Of a stretch of 64,000 bases of DNA, positions 43,921 through 54,401 are shown one piece after another; the stretch's first letter is position 1; the number at the start of each line of letters is the position of its first letter. The stretch spans positions 310,001-374,000 of the forward strand of contig VCJN01000051.1 in NCBI GenBank assembly GCA_006384855.1. The letters are read 5' to 3'. A program made the translations under genes and the position numbers. The DNA comes from Tetraselmis striata (taxonomy: Eukaryota; Chlorophyta; Chlorodendrophyceae; Chlorodendrales; Chlorodendraceae). The notes beneath the pieces are model-generated. The model was given only the letters and a program-made list of their open reading frames with translations. It was not told the DNA's origin and did not search any database.

Positions 43921-44094
43921 GCGCCGCACCAAGCGCGCTCGACGAGGTCGCAGTAAGGCGTCTTGGGACAGTGAGCCCTTTCGAGCCCGTGGCTCGCATG
44001 TGGATGCGTCATAGGCATATGCAGCCAGTAGGAACATTGGGGTGATCCAAACATGCCGTGTCGGCCGTATATGGCCGAATGACATATGGCCAAC
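43921..44094. other. 174-bp spacer between the two TIR elements
   Basis: Unique GC-rich sequence with TATGGCC motifs (CGTATATGGCCGAATGACATATGGCCAAC). No gene seen. Confidence 0.6.
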
Positions 44095-45441
44095 ACACCC
44101 CTGCACATAAGTTTGGGGTCCCTTTTCGGCAGTCTCAAGACTTCAGAAGTCTAGGGTACCTGAACGTAGGGTATATGAGATGAAACCCTGGAATCTTAGA
44201 GGGTTTGATAAAACCTGCATGACGAGTGGCTCAAACCGAAGCTTAAAGACCTTTGACTAGAATGTCACGCTGCACTTGGTGCGTGGATGGGCGTCGCCTG
44301 CCACTGCACCAAAACCAGGGTCGGTATCACGCACACGCCGACGCGCGTGAATAAACAACCAAACGGCGGGATGGCCATGAACGCGTGAGGATACACATTG
44401 GCGAGGGGCTCGGGTGCATTTGGTTGAGGTGCAGCCGTGTGGGCGGCGGCCAGTACATGTCGCGTTGCGATACTGGCGTGGCATCAGTGTCGGCCACGCG
44501 CAGCAACACCCCCTTCGCTTTAAAACGCTATAACTTCTCAGGGTTTGCTCGGAAAATTGTTTTAAAAATACCACGCGATTCCTCGTTCAAATCTGCGTCG
44601 AAACCAATCTTTCAAAATCCAAAATTCGATTTTTTGGGGCCCCGGAAAAAATCCCCAAAGATGATCATCCAATTTGCCCCTCACTGCCTTGTGTGCCCAC
44701 CCATGTCGGGCGCGTGGCTTTGCGCCAAGTGCGTGTCTAAGCCCCATACTCGGCTGTGCGAGAGCGGTATATGTGTGGATGACCACGAATCACCAACACT
44801 TGGCATGTGCCGCCTCCTAGCGATACACACATCTACCAGCCAAAATGCCATTTTCCACAGCATTTTTCAAGGAATTTCATATTGATTAAAGTCCACGCCC
44901 CTACCGCGCCACCCCGCCCACGAAACGGTGCAACTGGCATTCCACCACGCGCCCCCATAGTAGAGCATCGCCCTACGCCAAGGGGGCCATCGAGCGCCTC
45001 TCCTACGTGCGTTCGCCACAGAAACAGCAGCATTTTCACCCCAAAATTGCTCCCCATAGTGGCCAACTTGTCGTTGGGGTGTCTCGTCGTGCCTATAGCG
45101 ACATGCTTTCAGTGGCCTACACGCACGGTGTGTGCAACTTATGCCAAGGGCCGTATCCACCGAGTTTGGTGCGACGAGTGCGGCTATTTCCATAGGTTTG
45201 GACGGTTGGCGCAACCCACATTTTTTTGGCGCCAACGCATCATGCACCGATTTCGCGTTTTTGAAAGGGCGCCCACAAATGGTCGTGTTGTCGCGCGGGT
45301 GGGTATAAAGCGCACAATAGGCGTTCGCCCGAACTATTCCCACTGTAGTTAGCATGTATGCACATGCAGCCGGCGTTATCCTCGCCCATGCATGCGCTTT
45401 GCGATCGAAAATGCAAAACCCGGACTTATGTGGAGGGGTGT
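44095..45441. mobile_element. TIR element copy 2 (1347 bp)
   Basis: About 99.7 percent identical to copy 1. The outer ends of the pair read GATA-TACACCCC and GGGGTGTA-TAATAA, consistent with a TA duplication around the whole 42573-45442 block. The inner ends show no such match. Confidence 0.8.
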
Positions 45442-46206
45442 ATAATAATGTAAAACAATAATAATAATAGTAAACAGCGTAGAGCAGTAGTCGCTAACAG
45501 CCAGTGGGTTTTTGATAGCCGAGCACTCATACTTGTTATATATTGTGTCTCCGCAGGTGTGCACGGCCAAGGGGGTGGCTTTTTTTATTATTATTACATC
45601 AGGGCGTTGACAAGTGCGCACTGCAAAGGGGGTGGCTTTTGATCCATCAGTCTTTTAATGAGGTGGATTTTGATAGCCGCGCTCAGTGTATCAAAAGCGC
45701 GCAGGATCCGTGGATGTCACATTGCGAGTGTATCGTGTGTAGTCGTATCGTATCGTGGTGGTATCGTGAGAATAGCTATCTCCTCACAGCACGTGCCGAC
45801 GTGCGCTGTAATCAGCAAACCGCGGGCCGCGGGGCCGCGATCATATCCATCAGTACATAATTATTTATTTAGGGACCCTACATGCGATATACATGAATAG
45901 ATTGAGTAATAAGCACTCATCGGCGTCCTAAATAAAGATGATGTAAAATGTAAGAATTACCTAACTGTACCCCCTGTACGGGTCAAGGTACCAGGTACCG
46001 TACAGTCGATTTGTTTTACAGCAGCAGCATTAGTCGACACAGCAGGGACGGGGGATATATATGAACGACCGCAGCAGCAAGCAAGCAAGTATTGCGACGA
46101 CTACAGGTGCGCGACAACATGTATTGATATACTGCTACTCGTCCAGCGCGCTGTATGCGCCGCCCGCCCGCGGCCCGCCGTAGTAGTCTCTGCTCGAACA
46201 GGTACC
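45442..46206. other. intergenic DNA with TAA-type simple repeats
   Basis: AATAATAATAATA tracts at 45442-45475, and AAGGGGGTGGCTTTT twice (about 45568 and 45627). No gene recognised. Confidence 0.5.
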
Positions 46207-46986
46207 AGTTTACAGGACGACGCTATCGCAGATGCCTTCCGCGATCACTGTGTTCACGACCTAGGTATCGCGATACGGCGGGAGGTGGATGACTTGTTCC
46301 AGCAGGCAGTGCCTCTCGGCAACACCGTACCCCGGGATGAACTCAAGGACCTAGTGCCGGACGCAGAGCTCTCCCTTCCGGCGTTCAACGTCGTGACCGG
46401 GAGCTATGATCCCCGGAGCTTGAAGTCCACGCTGCTAGAGTTCAAGACTATGCGGTACGGGGTCAAGTACACTTCAGTGCCCCGGGCCACAGCCGTGGAT
46501 CGGTTTGAGCGCTCCCTGTTGGGCGACATACAACGGGGGTTGGCTGCGCGGGACGCGGCGTGGCACAACACAGAGCCCGGACACAAGGGTCCTCTTCGAG
46601 ACATCCTGGATATGTCGGAGTACACGGGCATGGTCTTCGGCACAGTGGGTGAGGTGAGCAAGGGGGTGCACCGCACAGTGCGTGGTATCGCATGCTTGGC
46701 TGCGGACCGGGGTGCCCTCTCATCGCGGGGCACTCGGTGCATCACCCGGGCTCACCAGGAGGCCTTGCTCGCAAGAGATTTCCTCGGGGTCCTGAGCTTG
46801 GTGGCGGCTCGAGAGCGTGCTCGCTGCCTCATCAGACGGCGCAGATTCGTCTCCCATCCCGTTGCTGAAGCTGCACAGCACGTCCGAGGATCACCCACAC
46901 ACACACGTGCTCGCGTGGCCCGGACTCTGAACCGTGTGCGCATCACTCATCCATCCCGCCTTATGCGGGATGCGGGCCGCTTTTAG
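46207..46986 (+). pseudogene. PD-(D/E)XK nuclease-like ORF, plus arm
   Basis: An open frame of about 255 residues, with homology to the minus arm starting near 46213 (DDAIADAF). The core reads LVPDAELSLPAF, a Gly/Pro turn, then LLEFKTMRYGVKY. The Asp and the Glu-x-Lys pair fit the PD-(D/E)XK nuclease motif. Next come ATAVDRFERSLL, GPLRDILDMSEYTGMVFG and GEVSKGVHRTVRG. Proteins with this layout are repetitive in algal and invertebrate genomes and may be the nuclease of a mobile element; that link is inference. The start is truncated. The stop TAG at 46984 lies in a small hairpin. Confidence 0.55.
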
Positions 46987-46991
46987 GCGGC
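46952..46991 (+). repeat. two hairpins at the stop codon of the nuclease-like ORF
   Basis: CATCCCGC (46952-46959) pairs with GCGGGATG (46965-46972). GCCGC (46976-46980) pairs with GCGGC (46987-46991), and the TAG stop is in its loop. Confidence 0.7.
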
Positions 46992-47409
46992 TTGCTGTGT
47001 TGATTTTCTAATTCTGGGGAACTGCCCTTTTTGTAATTCACACCAGTACTGGTATGAATTACTAAAAGGCTATTCCAGGCCGTACAGGTACGTGGTAAGT
47101 GTGAGGATATATCCTATACCCTAACTAGCCCTAATCATCATAGCACATTAGGCGCATAGCGCGCGCCTGTCGGATGACGGGCTGCGCCCACGCCCCGTCG
47201 GCCACATCGCGCCACCTGATATATCAGACACGGCGCCTGTCGGGTTGTGACCAGATCATACTCCACCATCACACCATTGGAATAGCACTCTTGCTCTCCA
47301 CCACGCGCACCTTCCCTCACAGTTAGTGGTACCTGGTGTGTGGTACAAGAAGGGCAGCAAATCCGCCTCTTGCTAATAGTAGTACTAAAAAATCAACACA
47401 GCAACCCGA
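46987..47409. other. spacer between inverted nuclease-like arms
   Basis: The inverted homology reaches into this spacer (TGTGTTGATTTT near 46995 against AAAAATCAACACA near 47388-47400). The middle, 47050-47380, is unique. A CACACCAGTACTGGT motif near 47039 may be the element end. Confidence 0.6.
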
Positions 47410-48222
47410 CTAAAAGCGGCCCGCATCCCGCATGAGGCGGGTTGGATGAGTGATGCGTGCACGGTTCAGAGTCCGGGCCACGCGTGCACGTGTGTGTGAG
47501 GGTGATCCTTGGACGTGCTGTGCAGCTTCGGCAACGGGATGGCAGACGAATCTGCGCCGTCGGATGAGGCAGCAAGCACGCTCTCGAGCCGCCACCAAGC
47601 TCAGGACCCCGAGGAAATCTCTTGCGAGTAAGGCCTCTTGGTGAGCCCGGGTGGTGCACCGAGTGCCTCGCGATGAGAGGGTACCCCGATCCGCAGCCAA
47701 GCATGCGACACCGCGCACTGTGCGCCGCACCCCCTTGCTCACCTCACCCATTGTGCCGAAGACCATGCCCGTGTACTCCGACATATCCAAGATGTTTCGA
47801 AGAGGGCCCTCCTGTCCGGGCTCCGTGTTGTGCCACGCCGCATCTCGCGCTGCCAACCCCCGTTGTCTGTCGCCCAACAAGGAGCGCTCAAACCGATCCA
47901 CAGCCGTGGCCCGGGGCAATGCAGTGTACTTGACCCCGTACCGCATAGTCTTGAACTCCAGCAACGTGGGTTTCAAGCTCCGGGGATCATAGCTCCCGGT
48001 CACGACGTTGAACGCCGGGAGGGAGAGCTTTGCGTCCGGCACTAGGTCCTTGAGTTCATCCTTGGGTACGGTGTTGCCGAGAGGCACTGCTTGCTGGAAC
48101 CAATCATCCACCTCCCGGCGTACAGCGATACCCAGGTCGTGAACACAGTGATAGCGGAAGGCGTCTGCGATAGCGTCGTGCTGTACACGCCAGTGGGCGT
48201 CTCCAGGTAAGTGGTACTGCAC
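47410..48222 (-). CDS. PD-(D/E)XK nuclease-like ORF, minus arm (longer copy)
   Basis: A 270-residue frame, MQYHLPGDAHWRVQHDAI..., unbroken to RLMRDAGRF and stop. It is about 95 percent identical to the plus arm and extends further at the N-terminus. The motif block LVPDAKLSLPAF...LLEFKTMRYGVKY is kept, as are DMSEYTGMVFG and the Arg-rich C-terminal region. The arms face each other across a 0.4-kb spacer. Function is not established; a nuclease role is inferred from the motif. Confidence 0.55.
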   Translation of the reverse strand: MQYHLPGDAHWRVQHDAIADAFRYHCVHDLGIAVRREVDDWFQQAVPLGNTVPKDELKDLVPDAKLSLPAFNVVTGSYDPRSLKPTLLEFKTMRYGVKYTALPRATAVDRFERSLLGDRQRGLAARDAAWHNTEPGQEGPLRNILDMSEYTGMVFGTMGEVSKGVRRTVRGVACLAADRGTLSSRGTRCTTRAHQEALLARDFLGVLSLVAARERACCLIRRRRFVCHPVAEAAQHVQGSPSHTRARVARTLNRARITHPTRLMRDAGRF

Positions 48223-48848
48223 ACACTACTGTGAATCATACAAACGGGCCAGTAAAAAGTCTGTACAAACCAATCCACCACTAAAAGTAAAAATTGAAAT
48301 TGACATTGAAATTGAAATTGATTGCAACGTGCTAGTATGCTGCGGGTTTTCCACTAAAAGTAGGAAGGATCACGAGTTGTCCATGCCGCCATGATGGGAT
48401 CGACACTAAAATTGGTCGCTTTAACCGGTACCAGTGCTCTTACCTGTTGCTTTTAGTTCTGTTTGTAGTGCGCATATGTTTAAGCACTGATGTTAAAAAA
48501 GTGCTCTTATCATTATTGGTGGTCTCTCCATATGCGCGCATCACTCACCCATCCCACCTTGTGCGGGACGCGGGCTGCCTGTAGGCGGAAGGCTGTGTTG
48601 ATGTTTTAATACTTTTAGCAGTAGGTGGATTTGTTACTCCCCTTTTTTGTTATTCACACCGGTAGTATCTATGTATAAGAAGATAGTTTAGGCAGTTTCG
48701 ATTAAATGTTACGTTTTGGGTGCCAGATTTCCGGAGAAACTGAGAGGGGGGTGATCTTGAATTTGGGGTCGAAACTTCCTTTCAGTACTTAAACAATACT
48801 GGGCGGCTGGTGGCCTGAGCTAGGTCTCTCACCGCCGCGCCGCGTGCG
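48223..48848. other. intergenic remnants, including two element 3' ends
   Basis: 48288-48325 is a GAAATTGA simple repeat. 48450-48500 (GTTTGTAGTGCGCATATG... GATGTTAAA) matches the LINE 3' tail at 51840-51890. 48536-48665 matches the 3' end of the nuclease-like element (GCGCATCACTC, GTGCGGGACGCGGG, GGCTGTGTTGAT, TTATTCACACCGGTA). Confidence 0.65.
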
Positions 48849-49690
48849 TTGGCAATGGAGTCTATATCATCTAGACAAACGATACCGTACTATAAAGCGG
48901 CGGCGGCGCTGCGCCAGGCTGGACAGCCACGCGGTGCGTGCCTCCCTCTGGCCAAACCTGGCCCGCCATCGTCGCCAGAGATGGAAGACGACGACGAAGT
49001 CAACTTGAAGCTGATGTGGTTTGGGAAGGCAGGCTCCTCGGCAAGAGTGTCTTCGACTTCAATAGGCATTGGCTAGAGACGCACACTCTCCGCGAGTTTT
49101 TGGAGCGTGCGGTTGCCGACTTCGACAGCGATCTCGTCACGAGAGCCGACACCAGCATCTCAGCATCTTGCATGCAACACAAAGACGTCACCACCGCCTC
49201 GGGAGGTATAAGGCGCCAGCCCCAAGACAAGTATGGCATCACCCGCAGGTTGCATAATAAGATATGGAAAGTGATGCATGACGTGCCAACCGACAAGTTC
49301 TCATTCGACGTGGATCGGAAACTGGCGGTGGGCTCCTCAGCCCCGCCCCTTATTGCATGCAACATGTCATGCATACATCAACTGCATCTTACATGCTGGC
49401 ACTGATCCTCCTATGGTGCAGGTGGCTCGCTGCCAATGGCCTTGCAGATGCCCAGAACTCTGACATATTCATGTGCGGCATGCAGCCCATGGATGAGGAT
49501 CATCCTCATCATGCTTCCTTTGTCAGCGATAAACGCATGATATGTGCTACCCCCGTGGAGATTGAGTACTGCACGCACAAAACGAAGAACCCCGCTTGCC
49601 CGGGAGTACATCCCCATCTTATGCGTCGTGTGTGCAGGGTCATCAGGTGAGGCTTGCTGCCATCTTTGCACCCCGCTTTATCTGCCCCGT
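48849..49690 (+). pseudogene. fragmented coding-like region, unrecognised
   Basis: Three plus-strand frames in series look coding. They start MAMESISSRQTIPYYKAAAA (48849), then GRLLGKSVFDFNRHWLETHT with FLERAVADFDSDL and KYGITRRLHNKIWKVMHDVP to about 49370, then MCGMQPMDEDHPHHASF, SDKRMICATPVEIEYC to 49650. They may be the front of the LINE that follows, or a broken host gene. No domain is recognised. Confidence 0.3.
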
Positions 49691-50090
49691 GCCTTATCTT
49701 AATGTCTGCCATGCTATGTTGCGCCCACTGATGATGAATTGCGTTGATGGGCATGTGTTGCAGATGGAGGCATGATTGATGCTGAGGTACAATATAGTTT
49801 TGCTCCCATGCAAAACCTGTGAGCGGGACGGGTACCAAGTGCTCGTGAGGGGAACGGGTACCGATAGGGAGACGGGTACCAACTGTGCAGAGAAGCTGCA
49901 TGGGCAGCAGTGCGTAGCAGTGGTGAGCATAGGGTAGAGCAGCCACATTAATAGCAGCAAGTAGCAGCGACATACAGCATGTCAGCGGCAGCACAACACT
50001 ACATAGAGGGGTGGATAGGGCTTGCCGGCATATGGGGTGTTAGCCCCGACCTCTTGGATACGCTTGCAAGGCATATGGGGTGACAACGCT
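49691..50090. other. noncoding, with repeated GGGTACC motif and 42-bp repeat
   Basis: ACGGGTACC occurs three times in 49828-49880. CTTGCCGGCATATGGGGTGT plus 22 further bases at 50029-50070 recurs at 50090-50131. Confidence 0.7.
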
Positions 50091-51640
50091 TGCCGGCATA
50101 TGGGGTGTTAGCCCCGACCTCTTGGATACGCCCTCCATGCGCACGCAGTTGTCCCTCCCGGTCCAATTTAGGGGCCTCGGCATCGGCGATAATGTGGTAA
50201 TAGCAGATGCCTCCCACATCGGCGCTGCCGCCCTCGTGGTTGGCCAAGCTGTGACTTTCGTCCGTGCTCAACACGCCACCCTGAGCGACGCCGGGCGTTC
50301 TTTTCCGACCCGTCGGGCGTATCCAGCCCTCATAGCCTCTACCTTGTTGGGGCGTCCTCAATCCACCAGGTTTGGGCCACCCCAACGTTGGAGCCCGATG
50401 CCGGCGCCAACGCGTTGGCGCCGATGTGGGCTGTCGAGCTTCGCGCCGCTCATACCCGTGTCGTTGACGAGTGTGGAAACGCGGTGCTCGAGGATCTAGC
50501 GGGGCCGTTGGCCTCTGCCCTAAAGTTGCTCCCCTCCAAGCGCTCCCACGTTGCCCGTGCCGGCTGCTCGGCCGCCGGGGCTGAGCCGGCGTCTGCAATG
50601 CGCTCGGCGGCCGACCTCCAAGCTATCCCGCATTACTCGGACTTCCCCTTGCACTCCATGCGGAAAGTGCAGGAAACCCTGAGCCACCGCATTCACACGG
50701 TCCGTTTCGCAAAGCTTGCTGCGCGTATGCCTACAAGCGGCCCTGACAGCAACCGCTTCCGAGGCCGCCTCTTACGCGCTGCGACAGCGTTCCTGGTGAC
50801 TGATCCTCCAAGTGAGGGTCGCCTTGGTGAAGTCCGTGAGCGTTCCCCTGAGTACTACGATTCCATGCTCCGCGTTGCCGCTTGCCGCCCATTTGGCCTC
50901 CCGGCGGCTCATGTCCTCTCCCTTGGCGGGCCATGCCCTTTGTGCTTTTTGCTCCTTCTCGGTACAAGGTATGCTGGCCCGTTTTGAGGATGTTGGCGTG
51001 GATTTCACTCCTTCAACTTGGGCGGTCGCATACGCTGATCACGTGGCACGTTGCTCTGGGGGCGACTCCAATCACGCCGCACACGAGTGGGCGGCACATG
51101 GCCTTTTCGACATTTGCCACGACGTGAAGTCCGCGCTGGGCGTGGGTGTCCAGATCCTCACGGACCCGTCGGTGCTTGTTTCTCTTCCGAAGGGCAGCGA
51201 CGGCCGGCCGGCCGATGTTGGGCTTTTTGGGTATGGCGGTATCCGCGGAAACACGGTTGCTGTCGATACCACCATTGCCCCTATTTTCGGCGTGTCAAGC
51301 TCGGATCCAACGACTGCTTTGCGGGCTGCAGAGCGCCACAAAATCCAGAAGTATGAAGAAGGTGTCCGAAAGGCCGCCGGCATGCTTCGCTTTGTTCCTT
51401 TCGCCGTTTCCGAGTTTGGCTCGCTGGCCCCGCACGCTGAGGCCTTCTTGGTGGAGCTCGCGAAAGCTAGCCACACACACACTGGCCAAAAAAAAGGCTA
51501 GCTCTTGTCTGCGTGGCGCCGCCGTTTCTCCTTGCTCATTAACATGGCACATGCGGACAACGTTCTTGGCGGGGTCGCGGCCGCGCGTGCGGCACGTGAT
51601 GGTGCTCCTGCGCCTGCGTCGCGTCGCTCGTCGGCATGTG
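50091..51640 (+). pseudogene. LINE remnant: RT C-terminus and restriction-like endonuclease
   Basis: Joined across frames. LSLPVQFRGLGIGDNV near 50150 is the LP..GGLGI box that follows the RT thumb in many LINE-type proteins. Near 50940-51120 come Cys/His zinc-binding text (CAFC...DHVARC) and AAHEWAAHGLFDICHDVKSAL. The endonuclease core is LPKGSDGRPADVGLFGYGGI, NTVAVDTTIAP, AAERHKIQKYEE, that is R-P-A-D...D...K-x-x-K-Y, then FVPFAVSEFGSLAPHAEAFL. The RT palm is not in the window. Frameshifts occur near 50480, 50930 and 51490. Confidence 0.65.
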
Positions 51641-52740
51641 TTGCTATGACCCGGGTCATTGGCTGCAAGAGTCCTCACCGCGGCTGATAGCCTACCCCGG
51701 GGCAGGGGTCCCTTTGGTTCCTGGCAGCTAAGCGACTTCGTGGTTCCCTTGGCTCCTTCTTGGTTCTTGGCTCCATGTCCTCCTGCTCGACCTTGGTTCC
51801 AGGCTTATGTCTCTCTTTTGTTGGCAACCTTTCATAGTCGATGTTAGTTATGTTTGTAGTGCGCATTTGTGAAAGCCCTGATGTAATATATACAACCGCA
51901 ATGTAATTGTTGTTTAGCGTTTGCTGCATAATGACTTTGCCTAACTAACACCGATGTTGCAAGAATAAACGGCACCACAAGTGCGACGCGGTAAGTAGGG
52001 TAGGCGTCGTCCATCGCCGCTGCAAAGCCTGCGATGTTGATGGGCCGCGCATAAATTTCAAAATTTGAAATCAAAACAGGGATCCCCGCACCACATAACG
52101 CCAATTGAGCACGCCGTATCAATACATTACGAATATTGTCATACACACATAGCTATCTTTGCGGTACATGGCCGCCTCAAAAACGCGCTATGTGATGTCG
52201 TACTATCGTATACGCGAAACATCCATAAGGATCTTTATTGTTCCTCTAGATAAACGAAAACAATGATATGTAGTCGCATGTAACGTATTATGATACATGC
52301 ATGTACACGTATCCTAGGAATAGAAACAAGAGAGACGAAAGGATGTTCGTCAACGGCTACGTAAGCCGCGATATTTTAGCCGCCGCGACCATTCGCTATC
52401 AATATCAAGGCACGCCCCTTCCCGTATTTCGACTCTGCAGCGCGCAAAAAACCCGCGCCCCTCGCATGTTACATGTATTGTTCCGCGGTAGCGTGCTTTG
52501 GTATAATCCTTACCTGAACGTGGTACAGTACTACACTCTTACAACTGCATTGATATGCGATCTAGTTCCCGTTGCTTCGATACAACAAGCACACATTGCA
52601 ACAACATGCAGTAGCGCAAAGTTTTTTACTGGACTATGTCGTAACACAGACATGCAACATGAGTCCCTAGTAGCAATCCAGGTATACCCTAGAAGCACTG
52701 TAGCAGTAAAAATTCAATCCTAACATACAGTTAATATCCC
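51641..52740. other. LINE 3' tail and AT-rich intergenic DNA
   Basis: 51840-51890 (GTTTGTAGTGCGCATTTG... CCTGATGTAATAT) is the same tail as 48450-48500 and includes TGTAA. From 51950 to 52740 I see no gene. A plus-strand frame at 52301-52723 lacks any domain. Confidence 0.5.
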
Positions 52741-52996
52741 TTGTCCGCTCGGTTGAGCGGTCGTTGCGTACGCGAGAGGTCCCGGGATCGATTCGTAGTC
52801 GATGCATTTCGGCAATATCGTCTCGGCGTGTCCTGGGTTTACCCGGTTGATGCATTCGCCCTTATTCGGGTTTCGAATGAGGCAAAAATGGTCTACGGGC
52901 TATGCCAGACCTACGACTGCAGGTGGCGAAAGAGGTCAAGTGCTGGGGCGGCTTCGGCCGATGTCCGAGGGCGAACTTTACTTTACGTTTACTGTG
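52741..52996 (+). mobile_element. tRNA-derived SINE
   Basis: The head has tRNA-like boxes: CTCGGTTGAGCGG (A-box-like) and GGGATCGATTCG (B-box-like). The body matches the copy at 55757 (TGCATT.CGGCAATAT, GGTTTACCCGGTTGATGCATT, CTATGCCAGACCTACGACTG). It ends in ACTTTACTTTACG, a short pentamer tail. Confidence 0.7.
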
Positions 52997-54401
52997 GTTA
53001 CATGTGCTAGACGCAACATTCAAGAAATCCATACAGAAATCCAAAAGGAAATCCAAAAGGAAATCCAACTACGAACCAACAGAGGCGGGAACCGCCATGG
53101 CAGCCACCGACCAGGCATCGCCACCCGCCACCCGCCGCTCCACGCAGTAGAGACGCTCTCCCCAGCATACAATCCCGGGCCACTCCAATAGCGGCATTAG
53201 GCCGAATGTGATGTGGAGGCGCCGACAAGTAAGGAGCTTCGAAGAGATCTCGCAGCAAGGAGCGGAAGTGGGGGGGGGGGGGGTCAACCCAGAACGGGGC
53301 GCCACGGGCGGGTAACCGACGCGGGCCTCCCAACGCCAGATCCGCCGCGAGCTCGGTCGCGTCCCCTTCCGCCGAACACAGAACTCCCTCCCCAGCACAA
53401 CACCCTGGGCCACTCTAATAGCGGCGCTAGGCCGAATGTGATGTGGAGGTGCCGACATGACAGGAAGGGAGAGGGTGTTCAACGAAGAGCCAACGAGAAG
53501 TTGACCGGCCCAGCAACGACATAGGACGCCGGTAGGTGTCCAGCTCGCACTGCTCCTCCGCGGCAGTGACAGCACGGGCGGGTCCAAGGCTACCAATGTG
53601 CCACCCGTGCACGAGCCCCGCCCCCATCCCCATCCTTGGGTGGAGGCGGACGGAGGGCTCGCGATTCAGAGGGCCGAGGAAGGTCGTCGGGTCCACCCAG
53701 GCAGCGGGTGGGTGTGGTATCTTAACTTCACTTTTACTTAATAGTAATATTTTACATGTAGCAGTCGCTACTGTACTGCTAGTCCCTCAGGATGAGCGGC
53801 GCGTCTGACGCCAGATGGGATTATCATAACGCAGGGTCACCTGTCCTGTCCCGGAGGCGAAAAAAAACAAAAGCGTCGTCTACCTAGGGCTTTTCCGTAA
53901 CTGGATCGCTGGCTGAACAGCGGTCGTAAATACGCTGCAATAAGTACAGGTAGGGTTTCACTGTTGCGCGTCCTGTCCCCGGAGCGAAACAAAACATGCC
54001 GGACGATGGAATGGGACCTACCCACACGGTATCATCTGCTGCTGGTGGTGCTGAATGGCGCGCGCGCACTGAAGTCGGGCGGAAGATTGTAATAATAGTA
54101 ACCAAATAACGCGTTCCGAACGTCTTCGGGCCGCGGGGCGAATAGTTCGTGTGTCACACGCCGACAGCCTCGTCCAGGCCGCGCGCTGAACGTCTGTTGC
54201 GACTTATAACCGCTATATCTTGACCCACTGCTCCTTACTATGTCGCAATCCCTCATTTCCTCTTTCATATTCTCTCTATCGAGTCTGAAACACGCTACTC
54301 GTCGACCAGCGCACTTTGCAAACCTACAGGCCGGCAACGGCGCCGCCTCTCCTCAGCACTTTACCGCAGGCCGCATTTGCGGACTTGCGGAGCGTGGCAC
54401 C
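52997..54401. other. upstream region of the right gene, with repeats
   Basis: GAAATCCA-type 13-mers repeat three to four times at 53025-53066. A 74-bp segment at 53155-53228 recurs at 53385-53458 (AATAGCGGC, AGGCCGAATGTGATGTGGAGG). Long minus-strand frames here are GC shadows with no domain. The promoter and 5' UTR of the right gene should lie in 53.8-54.4 kb. An upstream in-frame ATG exists at 54240. Confidence 0.5.
53155..53458. repeat. 74-bp direct repeat, two copies 230 bp apart
   Basis: Copies 53155-53228 and 53385-53458 share 21 identical bases from AGGCCG to TGGAGG and are about 85 percent identical overall. A poly-G run (about 53270-53283) lies between them. Confidence 0.8.

Noticed and set aside
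43229..43999. 256-residue minus-strand frame inside TIR element copy 1
   Set aside because: Overlaps plus-strand frames of similar length, has no recognisable domain, and runs past the element's right end; likely a chance frame.
53069..53596. 175-residue minus-strand frame upstream of the right gene
   Set aside because: It spans a duplicated noncoding segment and a poly-G run; its internal repeat comes from the DNA repeat, not from protein conservation.
54240..54401. Upstream in-frame start adding 54 residues to the right gene
   Set aside because: The Met at 54402 gives a textbook signal peptide; the upstream extension would bury it inside the protein.
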